Positions 43,467 to 53,735 of a stretch of DNA of 64,000 bases are shown piece by piece (the stretch's first letter is position 1; every line of letters begins with the position of its first letter). The DNA comes from Bradyrhizobium rifense. Its GTDB lineage: Bacteria > Pseudomonadota > Alphaproteobacteria > Rhizobiales > Xanthobacteraceae. The notes under the pieces were generated by a model that was given only the letters and a program-made list of their open reading frames with translations, had not been told where the DNA came from and searched no databases. The position numbers and the translations under genes were made by a program. The stretch is from positions 1 to 64,000 of the forward strand of contig NZ_VSSS01000078.1 of NCBI RefSeq assembly GCF_008123425.1, in the 5' to 3' direction.

Positions 43467-44936
43467 ATGAGTATGATCGAAGGCATCAAATTCGGTTCGT
43501 TGGCGTCGCTTGTCGGGGTGACAGTTGCCTTTTCGCCAGTGTTGGCGCAACAGCCAAGGAAGCCCAATGTTGTCGTCATGCTCATGGACAATCTGGGCTA
43601 TGGGGAATTGGGCGTTTACGGCGGTGGCCTGCTTCGCGGTGCGGCCACACCGCGTATCGACGCACTTGCCGGTGAGGGGACGCGCCTGCTCAACTTCAAC
43701 GTCGAGGCGCAATGCACCCCGTCCCGTTCCGCGCTCATGACCGGCCGCTTCGCGATCCGCTCCGGCACCTACGAAGTCCCCATCGGCGGCGTCCCCGACG
43801 GATTGACCCAGTGGGAAGTCACGATCGCTCAGTTGTTGTCGGGGCAAGGCTACGCCACCGGCATGTGGGGCAAGTGGCATCTCGGCAGCGCTCAGGCCCG
43901 GCTGCCGACCAATCGAGGATTCGACGAGTGGTATGGCATCCCGCGCACTTACGACGAGGCGATGTGGCCGTCGCTGGACGAGACCCGGAGCATGTGGCCA
44001 TCGGTCGGCGACAAGCAGGGCTGGAGCGCCAGGTTGGTCGAGCCCGAGCCGATTTACGAAGCGCGCAGCGGTGAGACACCCCGGGTTGTCGCGACTCTCA
44101 ATGTCGACAATCGACGGACCATGGAAGCCGAGATCACTAGGCGCGCCGTCGATTTCATCAAACGTAACGCAAGCGCCGGCAAGCCGTTCTTTGCCTACGT
44201 TCCATTTTCGCTGGTGCACATGCCGACGCTGCCGAATCTCGAGTTCGCCGGCAAGACCGGCAACGGCGATTGGGCGGACTGCCTCGCCGAAATGGACTAC
44301 CGAACCGGTCAGGTTCTGGATGCCATCAAGCAGGCCGGCGTTGAAGACGATACGCTCGTCATTTTCACGAGCGACAATGGCCCGGAAGCCACCAACCCCT
44401 GGGAGGGTGATAACGGGCCCTGGCGCGGGACCTACTTCACCGCGATGGAGGGCTCGCTGCGCGCCCCCTTCATCATTCGGTGGCCGGGCAAGGTGCCCGC
44501 GGGCCGTGTGAGCAACGAGATCGTTCACATCGTCGACCTCTTCACGACAATCGCCCACGTCGGCGGCGCAGACGTTCCGAAGGACCGTCCGATTGATGGC
44601 GTGGATCAGCTCGACTTTTTCTTCGGCAAGCAGGAGGCTTCCAACCGCGAGGGCTTTCCCGCCTACGTCGCCGACCGGCTCTCCGCCGTGAAATGGCGTA
44701 ACTGGAAAGTGCACTTGGTCTGGCAGGAGAATATGTATGCGCCGCCACAGAAATTGCCTTTGCCAAAGGTCATCAATCTGCTTACCGACAGAAAAGAAGA
44801 GCGGGATGTGGCCGCTTACAACTCGTGGGTCGCTGATCCGGCGATGAAAATCATCGGCGGGTTGGAGGAGAGCTTCAAGATGTACCCTCCGATCAAACTC
44901 GGCACCTCCGACCCCTACACGCCGCCGTCGCGGTGA
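43467..44936 (+). CDS. Secreted arylsulfatase (type I, CTPSR motif)
   Basis: A 489-residue sulfatase with signal peptide (SLVGVTVAFSPVLA-QQ). The metal site appears as LMDNLGYG, where the second Asp is Asn, a known variation. The canonical C-T-P-S-R motif lies in EAQCTPSRSALMTGR with Cys83 as formylglycine precursor, followed by MWGKWHLG and FTSDNGPE. It differs clearly from the two CTAGR enzymes, so it belongs to another subfamily and probably has another substrate. It should depend on the FGE at 29390. GAAGG precedes the ATG. It lies downstream of the small secreted gene and of the box at 43095. Confidence 0.92.
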   Translation: MSMIEGIKFGSLASLVGVTVAFSPVLAQQPRKPNVVVMLMDNLGYGELGVYGGGLLRGAATPRIDALAGEGTRLLNFNVEAQCTPSRSALMTGRFAIRSGTYEVPIGGVPDGLTQWEVTIAQLLSGQGYATGMWGKWHLGSAQARLPTNRGFDEWYGIPRTYDEAMWPSLDETRSMWPSVGDKQGWSARLVEPEPIYEARSGETPRVVATLNVDNRRTMEAEITRRAVDFIKRNASAGKPFFAYVPFSLVHMPTLPNLEFAGKTGNGDWADCLAEMDYRTGQVLDAIKQAGVEDDTLVIFTSDNGPEATNPWEGDNGPWRGTYFTAMEGSLRAPFIIRWPGKVPAGRVSNEIVHIVDLFTTIAHVGGADVPKDRPIDGVDQLDFFFGKQEASNREGFPAYVADRLSAVKWRNWKVHLVWQENMYAPPQKLPLPKVINLLTDRKEERDVAAYNSWVADPAMKIIGGLEESFKMYPPIKLGTSDPYTPPSR

Positions 44937-45139
44937 CCTCCTCGAGGACTAGATCATCCCAATACGCATGCCGAGACAGTCGCCAGGCCTGCCGAGGAAT
45001 AACGGGGAGTTCATCGCGGAAATGGACCGCGCCGGAGGCGAGCGGATTTTGACGCCCCAGCGCCGACGCCCTCTACGTAGCTGCCACACTACGCGATGCG
45101 GCTGGCCGCATAATGCGACGATCCTAAAGGAAATTGGCC

Positions 45140-45397
45140 ATGAGATACACCAGGCAGTCGTTGGCGATCATCTGTCTATTCCTAGGAGTTTCCCTGTCCT
45201 TGGGTGTCGGAAAACTGAATGCGCGCGATGCCGATTCCGCTTTGACAGCCGCGCGGACGGGTAAACAGCAATGCATAAATGCCTGTCGCGCACGTTACCG
45301 CGACTGTCGTCATCTGAACCAGTTGCCCTCCTTCGAGTGTCGGAGTGTCTACCAAGACTGCAGCCGATATGCTTGTACGGGTTTGGGGCCGGGATGA
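45140..45397 (+). CDS. Small secreted six-Cys protein
   Basis: An 85-residue protein with a signal peptide (RYTRQSLAIICLFLGVSLSL) and a mature part with six Cys spaced C-x3-C-x6-C-x10-C-x6-C-x4-C. Its core is QCINACRARYRDCRHLNQLP then SFECRSVYQDCSRYACTGLG. A paralogue with the same spacing lies at 63091, after an SphA-type channel gene. The even Cys number and export suggest three disulfide bridges in the periplasm or outside. AGGA lies upstream of the ATG; a TTG two codons earlier is possible. The family is not known to me. Position after an arylsulfatase suggests a link to the sulfatase island. Confidence 0.75.
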   Translation: MRYTRQSLAIICLFLGVSLSLGVGKLNARDADSALTAARTGKQQCINACRARYRDCRHLNQLPSFECRSVYQDCSRYACTGLGPG

Positions 45398-45431
45398 CCC
45401 GGGGGCTTCTTGCCGGGGGGCACACGTGAGT

Positions 45432-45448
45432 GGCCGGCTCGACCGGCC
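45432..45448. terminator. Hairpin after the six-Cys gene
   Basis: GGCCGG and CCGGCC flank the loop CTCGA, 35 bases downstream of the stop. No T-run follows, so it is a weak terminator candidate. The rest of 45398-45632 shows no gene. Confidence 0.35.
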
Positions 45449-45632
45449 GTGACTCTGAATATGACGCCGATATCCCCAGCCGTTGAGGCTTCATAAGCCT
45501 GGAAGGCGAGAGCGTCCCGACCACACGATGCATCGCACAAGTGATCATCGGACATGGAGGCGGCCGACCAAGCTGTCGCGACGCAATCCCAAGGAGTAAG
45601 GTGCGAGCGGTAGCCCGCCTCGGAGGCGTCGT

Positions 45633-48600
45633 ATGGATCTTGCGATTTGGTTGCGGAGCCTTGGCCTCGAACGCTTCGAAGCCGCGTTCCGCGAAAACGA
45701 TATCGACGAAACCGTTCTGCGAGACCTGACGGACGATCACCTGCGTGAAATGGGCCTTACGCTGGGTGCGCGCGTCAAGCTCACGAAAGCCATCGCGGCG
45801 CTTCCCAAGGAATTTTCAGCCGACACCATCTCTGCCGCCACGCTCGCTACTAACTCGGCGGAGCGACGTCACGTTACGGTGATGTTCAGCGATCTGGTGG
45901 GCTCAACCGTGCTGTCTACGCGAATGGATCCGGAGGACTTGCGCAAGCTCATCTCGGCCTATCAGAAGTGCGTAACCGATGCAGTCCAGCGATTCGGTGG
46001 TTTCGTCGCGAAGTACATGGGCGATGGTGTACTGGTCTATTTCGGCTATCCGGAGGCTCATGAGGATGACGCCGAGAGGTCGGTGAGGTCGGCGCTGGAA
46101 CTAGTGTCGGAAGTCTCGAAACTTATGACCGATAAGGACTTGCAGACCAGGGTCGGCATCGCCACCGGGTTGGTTGTGGTCGGCGATCTCGTCGGATCGG
46201 GAGAGGCGCAGGAGCGGGGAATAGTTGGCGAGACACCTAACCTCGCCGCGCGACTGCAGGGTCTTGCGGAACCGAACATGGTGGTGATCGCGGAAGCCAC
46301 GAGAAGACTGGTCGGCAATTTATTCGAGTTGAAGGACCTTGGCTTTCAGGAGTTGAAGGGAATTGCGGGATCCGTGCAAGTCTGGGCCGCGCTGCGGCCT
46401 GCCGCGGTGGAAGGACACTTTGAGGCATTTCACGCCTCCGAGCTGTCGACCATTGTCGGGAGAGAGGAGGAAAAGGAGCTACTCCTGCGACGCTGGTCGA
46501 GAGCGAAGGAGGGCGAAGGACAAGTCGTCCTGCTCTCCGGAGAGGCAGGAATCGGCAAATCCCGGTTGACCACGGCGTTCCTGAAGCAGATCGGCGAAGA
46601 ACCGCATGCGCGTCTTCGTTGCTTTTGCTCCCCCCGCCACACCGACAGTGCGCTGTATCCCATCATAGGTCAGTTGGAACGTGCGGCCGAACTCAAACAC
46701 GACGACGACGCAACATCGAAGTTGGACAAGCTCGATGATCTGTTGGCGCGGAGCCCGACTTCGCCCGGTGACTGCGCATTGCTCGCTGGTCTCCTGTCGC
46801 TTCCCAATGATGGGCGCTACCCGCCGCTGTCCTATGATCCGCAGGAGCGTCGGAAAAGGACTCTAGAGGCGCTTTTAGGACAGATCGAGGCGCTCTCCCG
46901 CTCCGAGCCAGTGCTGATGGTCTTTGAAGATGCGCACTGGATCGATCCTACAAGCCTGGAGCTGGTAGGTCGTATCCTCGAGCGGATCGTGGCGCTGCCA
47001 GTGCTGCTGGTCGTGACGTGTCGGCCGGAATTCCAGCCGCCCTGGCTTGGCCTTCCGCATGTGACCGCCTTGACCATCAATCGCCTGAATCGCCGCGATG
47101 TCGACGCCATCATTGACGGCATCGTCGGCAATCGTCCGCTGCCGGCCGGCGTTCGCCAGGATATGATCGAGCGGGCCGACGGCATTCCGCTCTTCGTCGA
47201 GGAATTGACGAAAGCAGTGCTGGAAGCCGGTAGCGAGGAAGAAGCCCGAAAGACGGCGGCCCTCATTCCATCGCCGCGACTTCAAATTCCGGCAACCTTA
47301 CATGCCTCCCTTATGGCGCGTCTTGACCGATTGGGCCCGGCGAAGGATTTGGCTCAGATCGGCGCGGCTCTCGGCCGCGAATTCTCGCACGCACTGATCG
47401 AGGCGGTGGGCGGCAAAGCGCCGATGGAACTGGAGACCGGATTGCATCGCTTGATCGCAGCCGGACTGCTGTCCAGGCAGGGCGTCGCACCGCATGCGAA
47501 CTACCTGTTCAAGCACGCGCTGGTGCAGGACGCCGCCTACAGTACGCTGCTGCATGAGCATGGTCAGAGATTGCACGCCAGAATCGCTGACGTGCTCGAA
47601 ACCCGGTTTGCCGATGCAGTCGAGCGTCAACCAGAGATTTTGGCGCGCCACTGCACCGATGCCGGGCAGATCGAGAAAGCCGCGCGATATTGGGGAACGG
47701 CGGGTCAACGTTCGCTAGAGCGCTCGGCGGTGGTCGAGGCTTCCGAGCAGCTTGCGCGAGCATTAGGCCAAATCGTCAGCCTGCCATCAACTCCCATGCT
47801 CAGGCGCGAACGGATCAAGCTTCAGGTGGCCCATTCGAACGCTCTGATGCACGTCAAGGGTTATGCAGCGCCTGAGACGAGAACATCCCTCCATCAGGCG
47901 CGCGCACTGATCGAGGAAGTGGAAGCTCTCGGAGAGCCTTTGCACGATCCGCTTTTGTTGCTCTCCGTTCTCTATGGTCTTTGGGTCGCGAGCTACAACA
48001 CGTTCGATGGCGATGCAGTGCGGGAGCGTGCTGCGGAGTGTTTGCAGGCCGCGGAGAAGCAGCCGAACACCGTCTCGCTCATGGTAGGGCGTCGCCTCAT
48101 GGGTATTTCATTGTCCCATACCGGCGACCTCGCTGCGGGGCGCGCAAACCTCGAAGAAGCTAGGCGGCTTTACAATCCCGTTGAGCACAGGCCACTGGCG
48201 ACCCGGTTTGGTCAAGACATCGGCATTGGCATCCTGTTTCAGCGAGCGTTGCCGCTATGGATGCTAGGCTACCCCGAGGCAGCGCTTGCCGACTGCGATC
48301 AAGCGATGAAAGATGCGCGCGAAATCGGCCTGGTGACGACCTTGATGCCGGCGCTGCTGTACACGTCGATGATCCATATCTTCTGCGGAAATGACGAGAT
48401 AGCAAACAGCCAAGCGAATGAACTTGTGTTGTTGGCGGACGGAAAAGGCAGCGCGCTTTGGAAAGCCTTCGGCGTCTTGCTGCAGGGTGTCGCATTTTCG
48501 CTGAACGGCAGGCCATCGGACGCTGAGCGAACGATCACGTTCGGGATTGGCGCCTTGCGCGCCACAGGATCGACGCTGTGGATGCCGTACTGGTCATCGT

Positions 48601-48986
48601 GGTTGGCGAAATCCTGCATCGTATCGGGTCACCCTGAAGAGGCCCGGCGCTGGATCGACGAGGCCATGACAGCGATCAAAACGTCAAAGGAAAAATTGTT
48701 CGAGCCGGAGGTCAATCGTCTGGCCGGCGAAATCGCATTGCTCTCGGCCAAGTCTGATACCATGGAAGCAGAAGCACATTTTGCTAGATCGCTCGCGATT
48801 GCGCGCGAGCAAGGAGCAAAATCCTGGGAACTGCGGGCAGCGAATAGTCTGGCGCGTCTTTGGAAAGATCGAGGCGAGTACGACAAGGCCCGTGGACTTC
48901 TAGCTCCGATCTATGGCTGGTTCGCCGGGGGTTTTCTATCGCGCGATTTGCAAGAGGCGAAAGATTTTCTTAGCGAACTTGCTTAG
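45633..48986 (+). CDS. SAM domain - class III cyclase - AAA/STAND ATPase - TPR protein
   Basis: An 1117-residue multidomain regulator. Residues 1-60 form a SAM domain (MDLAIWLRSLGLERFEAAFR, LREMGLTLGARVKLTKAI). Residues 75-250 are a class III nucleotide cyclase with metal-binding FSDLVGSTVL and YMGDGVLVYFGYP. Residues 275-560 form an AAA/STAND ATPase with Walker A GEAGIGKSRL and Walker B LMVFEDAHWIDP. The rest is helical with TPR-like repeats. Such proteins are common in Bradyrhizobium and probably make cAMP in response to a signal bound by the TPR part. The frame is fully intact, unlike many neighbours. No box precedes it. Confidence 0.9.
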   Translation: MDLAIWLRSLGLERFEAAFRENDIDETVLRDLTDDHLREMGLTLGARVKLTKAIAALPKEFSADTISAATLATNSAERRHVTVMFSDLVGSTVLSTRMDPEDLRKLISAYQKCVTDAVQRFGGFVAKYMGDGVLVYFGYPEAHEDDAERSVRSALELVSEVSKLMTDKDLQTRVGIATGLVVVGDLVGSGEAQERGIVGETPNLAARLQGLAEPNMVVIAEATRRLVGNLFELKDLGFQELKGIAGSVQVWAALRPAAVEGHFEAFHASELSTIVGREEEKELLLRRWSRAKEGEGQVVLLSGEAGIGKSRLTTAFLKQIGEEPHARLRCFCSPRHTDSALYPIIGQLERAAELKHDDDATSKLDKLDDLLARSPTSPGDCALLAGLLSLPNDGRYPPLSYDPQERRKRTLEALLGQIEALSRSEPVLMVFEDAHWIDPTSLELVGRILERIVALPVLLVVTCRPEFQPPWLGLPHVTALTINRLNRRDVDAIIDGIVGNRPLPAGVRQDMIERADGIPLFVEELTKAVLEAGSEEEARKTAALIPSPRLQIPATLHASLMARLDRLGPAKDLAQIGAALGREFSHALIEAVGGKAPMELETGLHRLIAAGLLSRQGVAPHANYLFKHALVQDAAYSTLLHEHGQRLHARIADVLETRFADAVERQPEILARHCTDAGQIEKAARYWGTAGQRSLERSAVVEASEQLARALGQIVSLPSTPMLRRERIKLQVAHSNALMHVKGYAAPETRTSLHQARALIEEVEALGEPLHDPLLLLSVLYGLWVASYNTFDGDAVRERAAECLQAAEKQPNTVSLMVGRRLMGISLSHTGDLAAGRANLEEARRLYNPVEHRPLATRFGQDIGIGILFQRALPLWMLGYPEAALADCDQAMKDAREIGLVTTLMPALLYTSMIHIFCGNDEIANSQANELVLLADGKGSALWKAFGVLLQGVAFSLNGRPSDAERTITFGIGALRATGSTLWMPYWSSWLAKSCIVSGHPEEARRWIDEAMTAIKTSKEKLFEPEVNRLAGEIALLSAKSDTMEAEAHFARSLAIAREQGAKSWELRAANSLARLWKDRGEYDKARGLLAPIYGWFAGGFLSRDLQEAKDFLSELA

Positions 48987-49189
48987 TAGACCATCAACGG
49001 CGGTTGCTGATTACCCTTCGACATCAACGAAGCGTCCAGTGCGGCGGGCTGCTCAGCCAATCATTGTTGTGGCGGCCGGGGGCACCGTGCTCCGCGGAGT
49101 GCGTCTTTGTCTCTTGTCTTCATTGTCGCCGGGCACTTTCGGCTCTTTCTTGATATTGAGGACTGATGATTATCCCGGATTTGGTGTCC
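48987..49189. other. Intergenic stretch, no gene recognised
   Basis: Between the large cyclase and the FGE relic. No coding signature is seen. Confidence 0.4.
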
Positions 49190-49365
49190 TCTTCACGCAG
49201 CGGAATCCGACATAACTGGTCGAGGTACCACTGCCTCGGCGTGCCGCGCGGCCGGGCACGGTAGCGGCGGGAGTAGTTCGCCGCACAGAGATGCGAACGC
49301 CCTTGAGCACCTTGCGGGGGATCCTAATGTTCGGCTGGCAAGGGTCGATAGCTCGCGCTTTCCGG
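49190..49365 (-). pseudogene. C-terminal scrap of a second formylglycine-generating enzyme
   Basis: The minus strand shows the last sixty codons of an FGE in pieces: IRIPRKVLKG, then in another frame SHLCAANYSRRYRAR, then in a third STSYVGFRCVKR. The intact enzyme at 29390 has IKIPRKVLKGGSHLCAPNYC and SASHVGFRC. The second active-site Cys is Ser in the scrap, and at least two frame changes occur. Upstream the similarity stops near 49365, where an unrelated oxidoreductase scrap starts on the other strand. Confidence 0.75.
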
Positions 49366-49387
49366 TCAGCCGCTCGCGCCTCCGGGG

Positions 49388-49915
49388 GACGTAACTGGAC
49401 AGATGATGCTAGTTTCCGGCGCGACGCATGAAGGCCACGTCGCTGCGGTCAACGCTGTGACCAACGCCGAGACTAAGAAAGTTGCGCATACATTGGTACC
49501 TACCGGCAGCTTCACCGATCCGGAATACGGTGCGATCGGTATGCGTCAATCGCAATGCTCCGACGCCGGAATCGATTATGAAACCTCTGTCATCTGGTGC
49601 GAGGATCTGACTCGCGCGATTGTCGACGACCGCACAGCTGGCTTCTGCAAGATGATCGCGGACCGCAGGAGACACAAGTTTCTGGGCGCGTATATCGTCG
49701 GCGAACGTGCCGTAGAAACTGTGCAGCTGATGGCCACGATCATGGCCGGGGGACTGACGGTGGAGCAGGTAGCTGACCTAGAACTCGCGTTCCCGGCCCA
49801 TTCGGCGATCATCCTTATGGCAGCGCGGGACCTAAAATACAAACTCGATCCGGAGTATGCGGCACTCTACCAATCGGGCATGGTCGGAAGCCGCGCCAGC
49901 AAGGCGCTGTCCTGA
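49388..49915 (+). pseudogene. C-terminal half of a pyridine nucleotide-disulfide oxidoreductase
   Basis: The frame reads GDVTGQMMLVSGATHEGHVA then LVPTGSFTDPEYGAIGMRQS, GFCKMIADRRRHKFLGAYIV, GERAVETVQLMATIMAGGLT and LELAFPAHSAIILMAARDLK. This is the end of the NAD domain plus the dimerisation domain of the mercuric reductase/dihydrolipoamide dehydrogenase family. The FAD-binding and disulfide active-site parts are missing. The usual GDVTG element, which binds FAD, is where the sequence begins. The junction with the FGE scrap shows that a recombination joined two broken genes tail to middle. Confidence 0.75.
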
Positions 49916-50295
49916 CCTGTTGCGGCCGTCCGATGCGGTTGCCCCGGCGCGCGAGATTCCGCGAGGCTTCACCTCCCAAGTAGCGCCCGCATCGCCGTAA
50001 TCGAAGTCGCCGGAGACTATAAGGATAATGTTCGCTTCCTGCCGCCTGCCGGTGCCACGGCCGGGGTCTGCGCCCGCGCTAGTGCTGGGCGGTTCGCTGC
50101 AATCGCATCTCAGGCTGTGCTTGCGTCAAGCTGCGATCACCGTTGCTCATTTGCCGAAACCGCATAGCCGGCAGGATCGACTGAATTTATTATGGACCGC
50201 ATTGAGACCGTGATGCGTGACTTCTCATGGTCATCATCCGCAAGTTGCGCAGCGACGAGCGGCTGCACCCTTAGCGACTGAGGAGCGCGCGCGGA
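49916..50295. other. Intergenic stretch with one regulon box
   Basis: About 380 bases before the cyclase gene. Apart from the box at 50152 nothing is recognised. Confidence 0.5.
50152..50166 (+). promoter_or_regulatory. TGCCG-N5-GCATA box, sensor cyclase gene
   Basis: Sequence TGCCGAAACCGCATA plus G, 129 bases before the ATG at 50296. Confidence 0.72.
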
Positions 50296-52193
50296 ATGTT
50301 GACATTTCGAACCTCACTCACCTTCGCTGTGATGGCTTTTATCGTCGCTCTTGCTGTTTTGCTGATCACCATTCAGGTCCGAACGCTTCGTTGGGCAACG
50401 AAGGAAGCTGCGTCCGCCTATATGGACGCAACCAGCTCGAAGGCCTTGGGACGTCTTCAGACGGAGATCACCGCGATAGCCTCGTTGGCGCATGTGCTGG
50501 CGACCAGTTCCAGCGTGACCGATTCAAATGAAAGAACCGAGACCGGCCCCGCGATCCCACTGTTCAAGGTCGCACTGCAGGAACTGCCCCAAATGGACGG
50601 TATCTATGCCGGTTTCGAAAATGGCGCCTGGTTGCAGGTGCGGCGCATTGGCGATCTCAACGATGAGCAACGCGAGAGGCTTCGTGCGACGCCTGGGGCC
50701 ATCGTTGCGATCAATTTGATCCGCCTGCGCAGAGTGGCGAACTTCCAGTGCGACGAATCTTTGAAGATCGGCAAGGCAACGAAGTCGGACAGCTTGATCT
50801 ATGGAAATACGAATACGACGCGCGCAAGCGGCCCTGGTATCGCGAGACGATGAAAGCCGACCGTCCGCTGGTCTCGTCGCCGTACCTTGCGTTTAGCATC
50901 GGTGCACCCGTGATCACGATAAGCGCACCCTTGCGAGGGAAAGTGCCTGGCGTCCTTGCCGCCGATCTCAAGCTCGACACCTTCAGCGATTTCGTCCAGG
51001 CGCAACGGCCCGGGGAGCACGGCATCGTCCTGATTTTCGACTCAATGGGTTCGCTCATAGCCCATCCCGATTTTGCGCAGTTCGTTGTCGATGCGATGAC
51101 ACATCCATCCCAACGACAATTGCCAAACGTCAAGGAGATCAAAACCGGGGTCGTGGCGACAGCCTTACGAGCGTCGCTTGGTCGCGACCGCTATGAGGGT
51201 AGCAACCGCGACGACCGGGGCCGGGACTATCTGTTCAGGATGGCACAATTCACTCTGGGCGAGGAGTACACCGCCAACATTTTGCTGCTGGCGGTCCAGG
51301 ATGACTTTGCTCAAAATGTTCGGAGCCTGCAGTTTACCGGACTAATGCTCGCAACTATCGCTGGCGCTGCCTTCATTCCCGTCGTTTGGATATTTGGCAG
51401 CGGAATGTCGCGAGCCTTGAAAAACATAACGGCTCAGGCGGTTAAGCTTCAGACGCTGGCTGCGCCTGACCCCTCGCCAGTCGCATCGCGCATTAAGGAA
51501 ATTCACGAACTTGGCGGCGCCATGGAACTCGCGCAGCGCGCGATATGGTCATTCGCGCACTTTATCCCCAAGGAAATCGTCCGGGGAATCATCGATAATT
51601 CCATCTCCACCGAGCTTGGCGGAGTCCGAGAGGAGATTACCGTCGTTTTCACCGACGTCCGGGATTTCACGTCGATCGCCGAGTCCGCGGACCCTGATGT
51701 TCTCATGCACCAGATGTCACGTTATTTCTCCGTGCTTACAGAGGCGTTCCTCGCCGAAGGCGGAACGGTCGACAAATTCATTGGTGATGCGATGATGGTG
51801 TTCTGGAACGCACCCAATCCGCAGCCTAACCACGTTGAGCGGGCCTGCCGGGCGGCCCTTGTGGGCAGAGCGGCGTGTGACAGGCTCAACTCCCAGTTTG
51901 AAACTGAAGGTTTAAAGCCATTCTTCACGCGCTTTGGCATTCACGTCGGAGATGCCGTCGTCGGCAATCTCGGGTCGACGGAGCGCATGAACTACACAGC
52001 CCTTGGCAATACGGTAAATCTGGCAGCGCGCCTCGAAGGCCTGAACAAGCAGTTTGGGACCAATATCCTTGTGAGCGAAGGCGTCTATTTGCGGGCTCAA
52101 CATTGTTTCCAGTTCAGAGCTTTGGAGTCGGTCCTGGCCAAGGGCATGACCAGGGAAACACGCGTTTTCGAGCTCGTCGGGGCATTGACATGA
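50296..52193 (+). pseudogene. Membrane sensor adenylate/guanylate cyclase, frameshifted
   Basis: The gene encodes an N-terminal helix (FAVMAFIVALAVLLITIQV), a periplasmic sensor region of about 300 residues, a second helix (FTGLMLATIAGAAFIPVVWI) and a class III cyclase domain. The cyclase has VVFTDVRDFTSIAE and GDAMMVFWNAP as metal sites and YTALGNTVNLAARLEGLN near the end. The frame changes between about 50717 and 50745: VAINLIR ends the first frame and SGELPVRRIFEDRQGNEVGQ starts the second. All domains are otherwise complete, so a single indel is the only lesion. Intact, it would make cyclic nucleotide in response to an extracellular signal. It overlaps the UrtA-like gene by ATGA. Confidence 0.8.
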
Positions 52194-53477
52194 AATCAGC
52201 TTCGGTCCTGCGAGTTGTCGTTCTTGGATTGCTCGTCTTGCGGTTCGTGCTCGCCGGTCCGACGGTTCGCGCAGACGAAGCCACTATCAAAATCGGCATT
52301 TTGCATTCTCTGTCCGGCACCATGGCAATCAGCGAGTGAGTACTTAAGGACACGGTTCTGATGCTGGTAGCCCACCAGAACAGGAAAGGTGGGCTGCTCG
52401 GGCGGAAATTGGAACCGGTGGTCGTTGACCCGGCGTCCGATTGGGATGCCTTTGCCGAAAAAGCCCGGGAATTGCTCACGAAGGAAAAGGTCGCAGTCGT
52501 GTTCGGCTGCTGGACTTCCGCCTCCCGCAAATCCGTTCTGCCAATCTTCGAGCAGTTGAACGGCCTGCTCTTCTACCCCGTGCAATACGAGGGCGAAGAG
52601 AGCTCTCGCAACATCTTCTACACGGGAGCCACGCCCAATCAGCAGGCAATTCCGGCGGTTCGATATCTGATGAGCAAGGAAGGAGGCGAAGTTCGCAGGT
52701 GGTTTCTGCTTGGCACTGACTACGTTTATCCGCGCACAACAAACCGGTTCTTGAGCGCGTATTTGACGCCGAGGGCGTATCGCCAGAGGATATCACGACG
52801 ATTTATACGCCGTTCGGCTACTCCGAATGGCGAGGAATCGTCGAGCGGATCAGAGCCATCGGCTCGCAGGGAAAAAAGACCGCGGTCATATCAAAATCAA
52901 CGGAGATGCAAACACGTACTTCTATAGGGAACTCGCAGCCCAACACGTAGATGCCAAGGTAATTCCAGTCATGGCGTTCTCGATTGGTGACCGCGAATTG
53001 CTCGGTGGTGATATCTTCCCCGTCGGGCACCTGGCGGCCTGGAATTACTACCAGTCGATCAAGTCACCAGAAAACGAAGCGTTCATCAAGATGTGGGCGG
53101 ACTTCAACGAGCAACGAGAGAAAACTACAAATGACCCGATGGAAGCCACGTTCATTGGCTTCAGGATGTGGGCGCAAGCCGTTGTCCAAGCTCGCACCAC
53201 TGATGTCGATGCGGTCCGCCAGGCCATGTACGGTCAAAGAATCAAGGCGCCGAGCGGCTTCGAAGTTGTGATGAACACCAATCATCATCTTTCCAAGCCA
53301 GTGATGATTGGCAAAATAAATTCTTCGGGGACCTTTGGCGTTATTTGGCAGTCAATCAATCCGGTCCGCGCTGATGCCTGGAGCAAGTACCTCCCCGAAA
53401 GCGCCAAGCGTACGGCTGATTGGACCTTTCCCTGGGTCTGCGGGGGGTGCGTCGAGCCGACCTTCAAGGAATGGTGA
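52190..53477 (+). pseudogene. UrtA-like (urea/amide ABC transporter) substrate-binding protein, broken
   Basis: The ATG overlaps the cyclase stop. A signal peptide is followed by IKIGILHSLSGTMAISE, then a TGA at 52337, then LKDTVLMLVAHQNRKGG, LVVDPASDWDAF-like VVVDPASDWDAFAEKARELL and FGCWTSASRKSVLPIFEQLN. These are hallmarks of the UrtA/FmdD binding proteins. Near 52740 the frame shifts and VLERVFDAEGVSPEDITTIY continues in another frame. A further shift near 52905 leads to INGDANTYFYRELAAQ and the rest to FKEW. With one stop and two frameshifts it is dead. UrtA-like proteins bind urea or short amides, and here may have worked with the cyclase as a sensor. Confidence 0.85.
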
Positions 53478-53735
53478 CGTCTCGGCGTTTTCGGGCTACC
53501 AGACATCAAGCGACAACGATCACGACCTTCTATCAGATTCAGAGGTAGAATTTATGGATGTCTACCGACGACTCGACACCCAGTTTGACGAAGTGTTTCG
53601 CGAGCCAGTCGCCTGCACATTTTCGCGCCTGGTCGCGAAGAAAAACGAGAAAGTCCCAATCGGCGTTGTACTTGCTTGTGGGACTAAGCGCACCCATGAA
53701 TTCGTCGTCGGCGATGCTGTGGATCAGCACATGTT

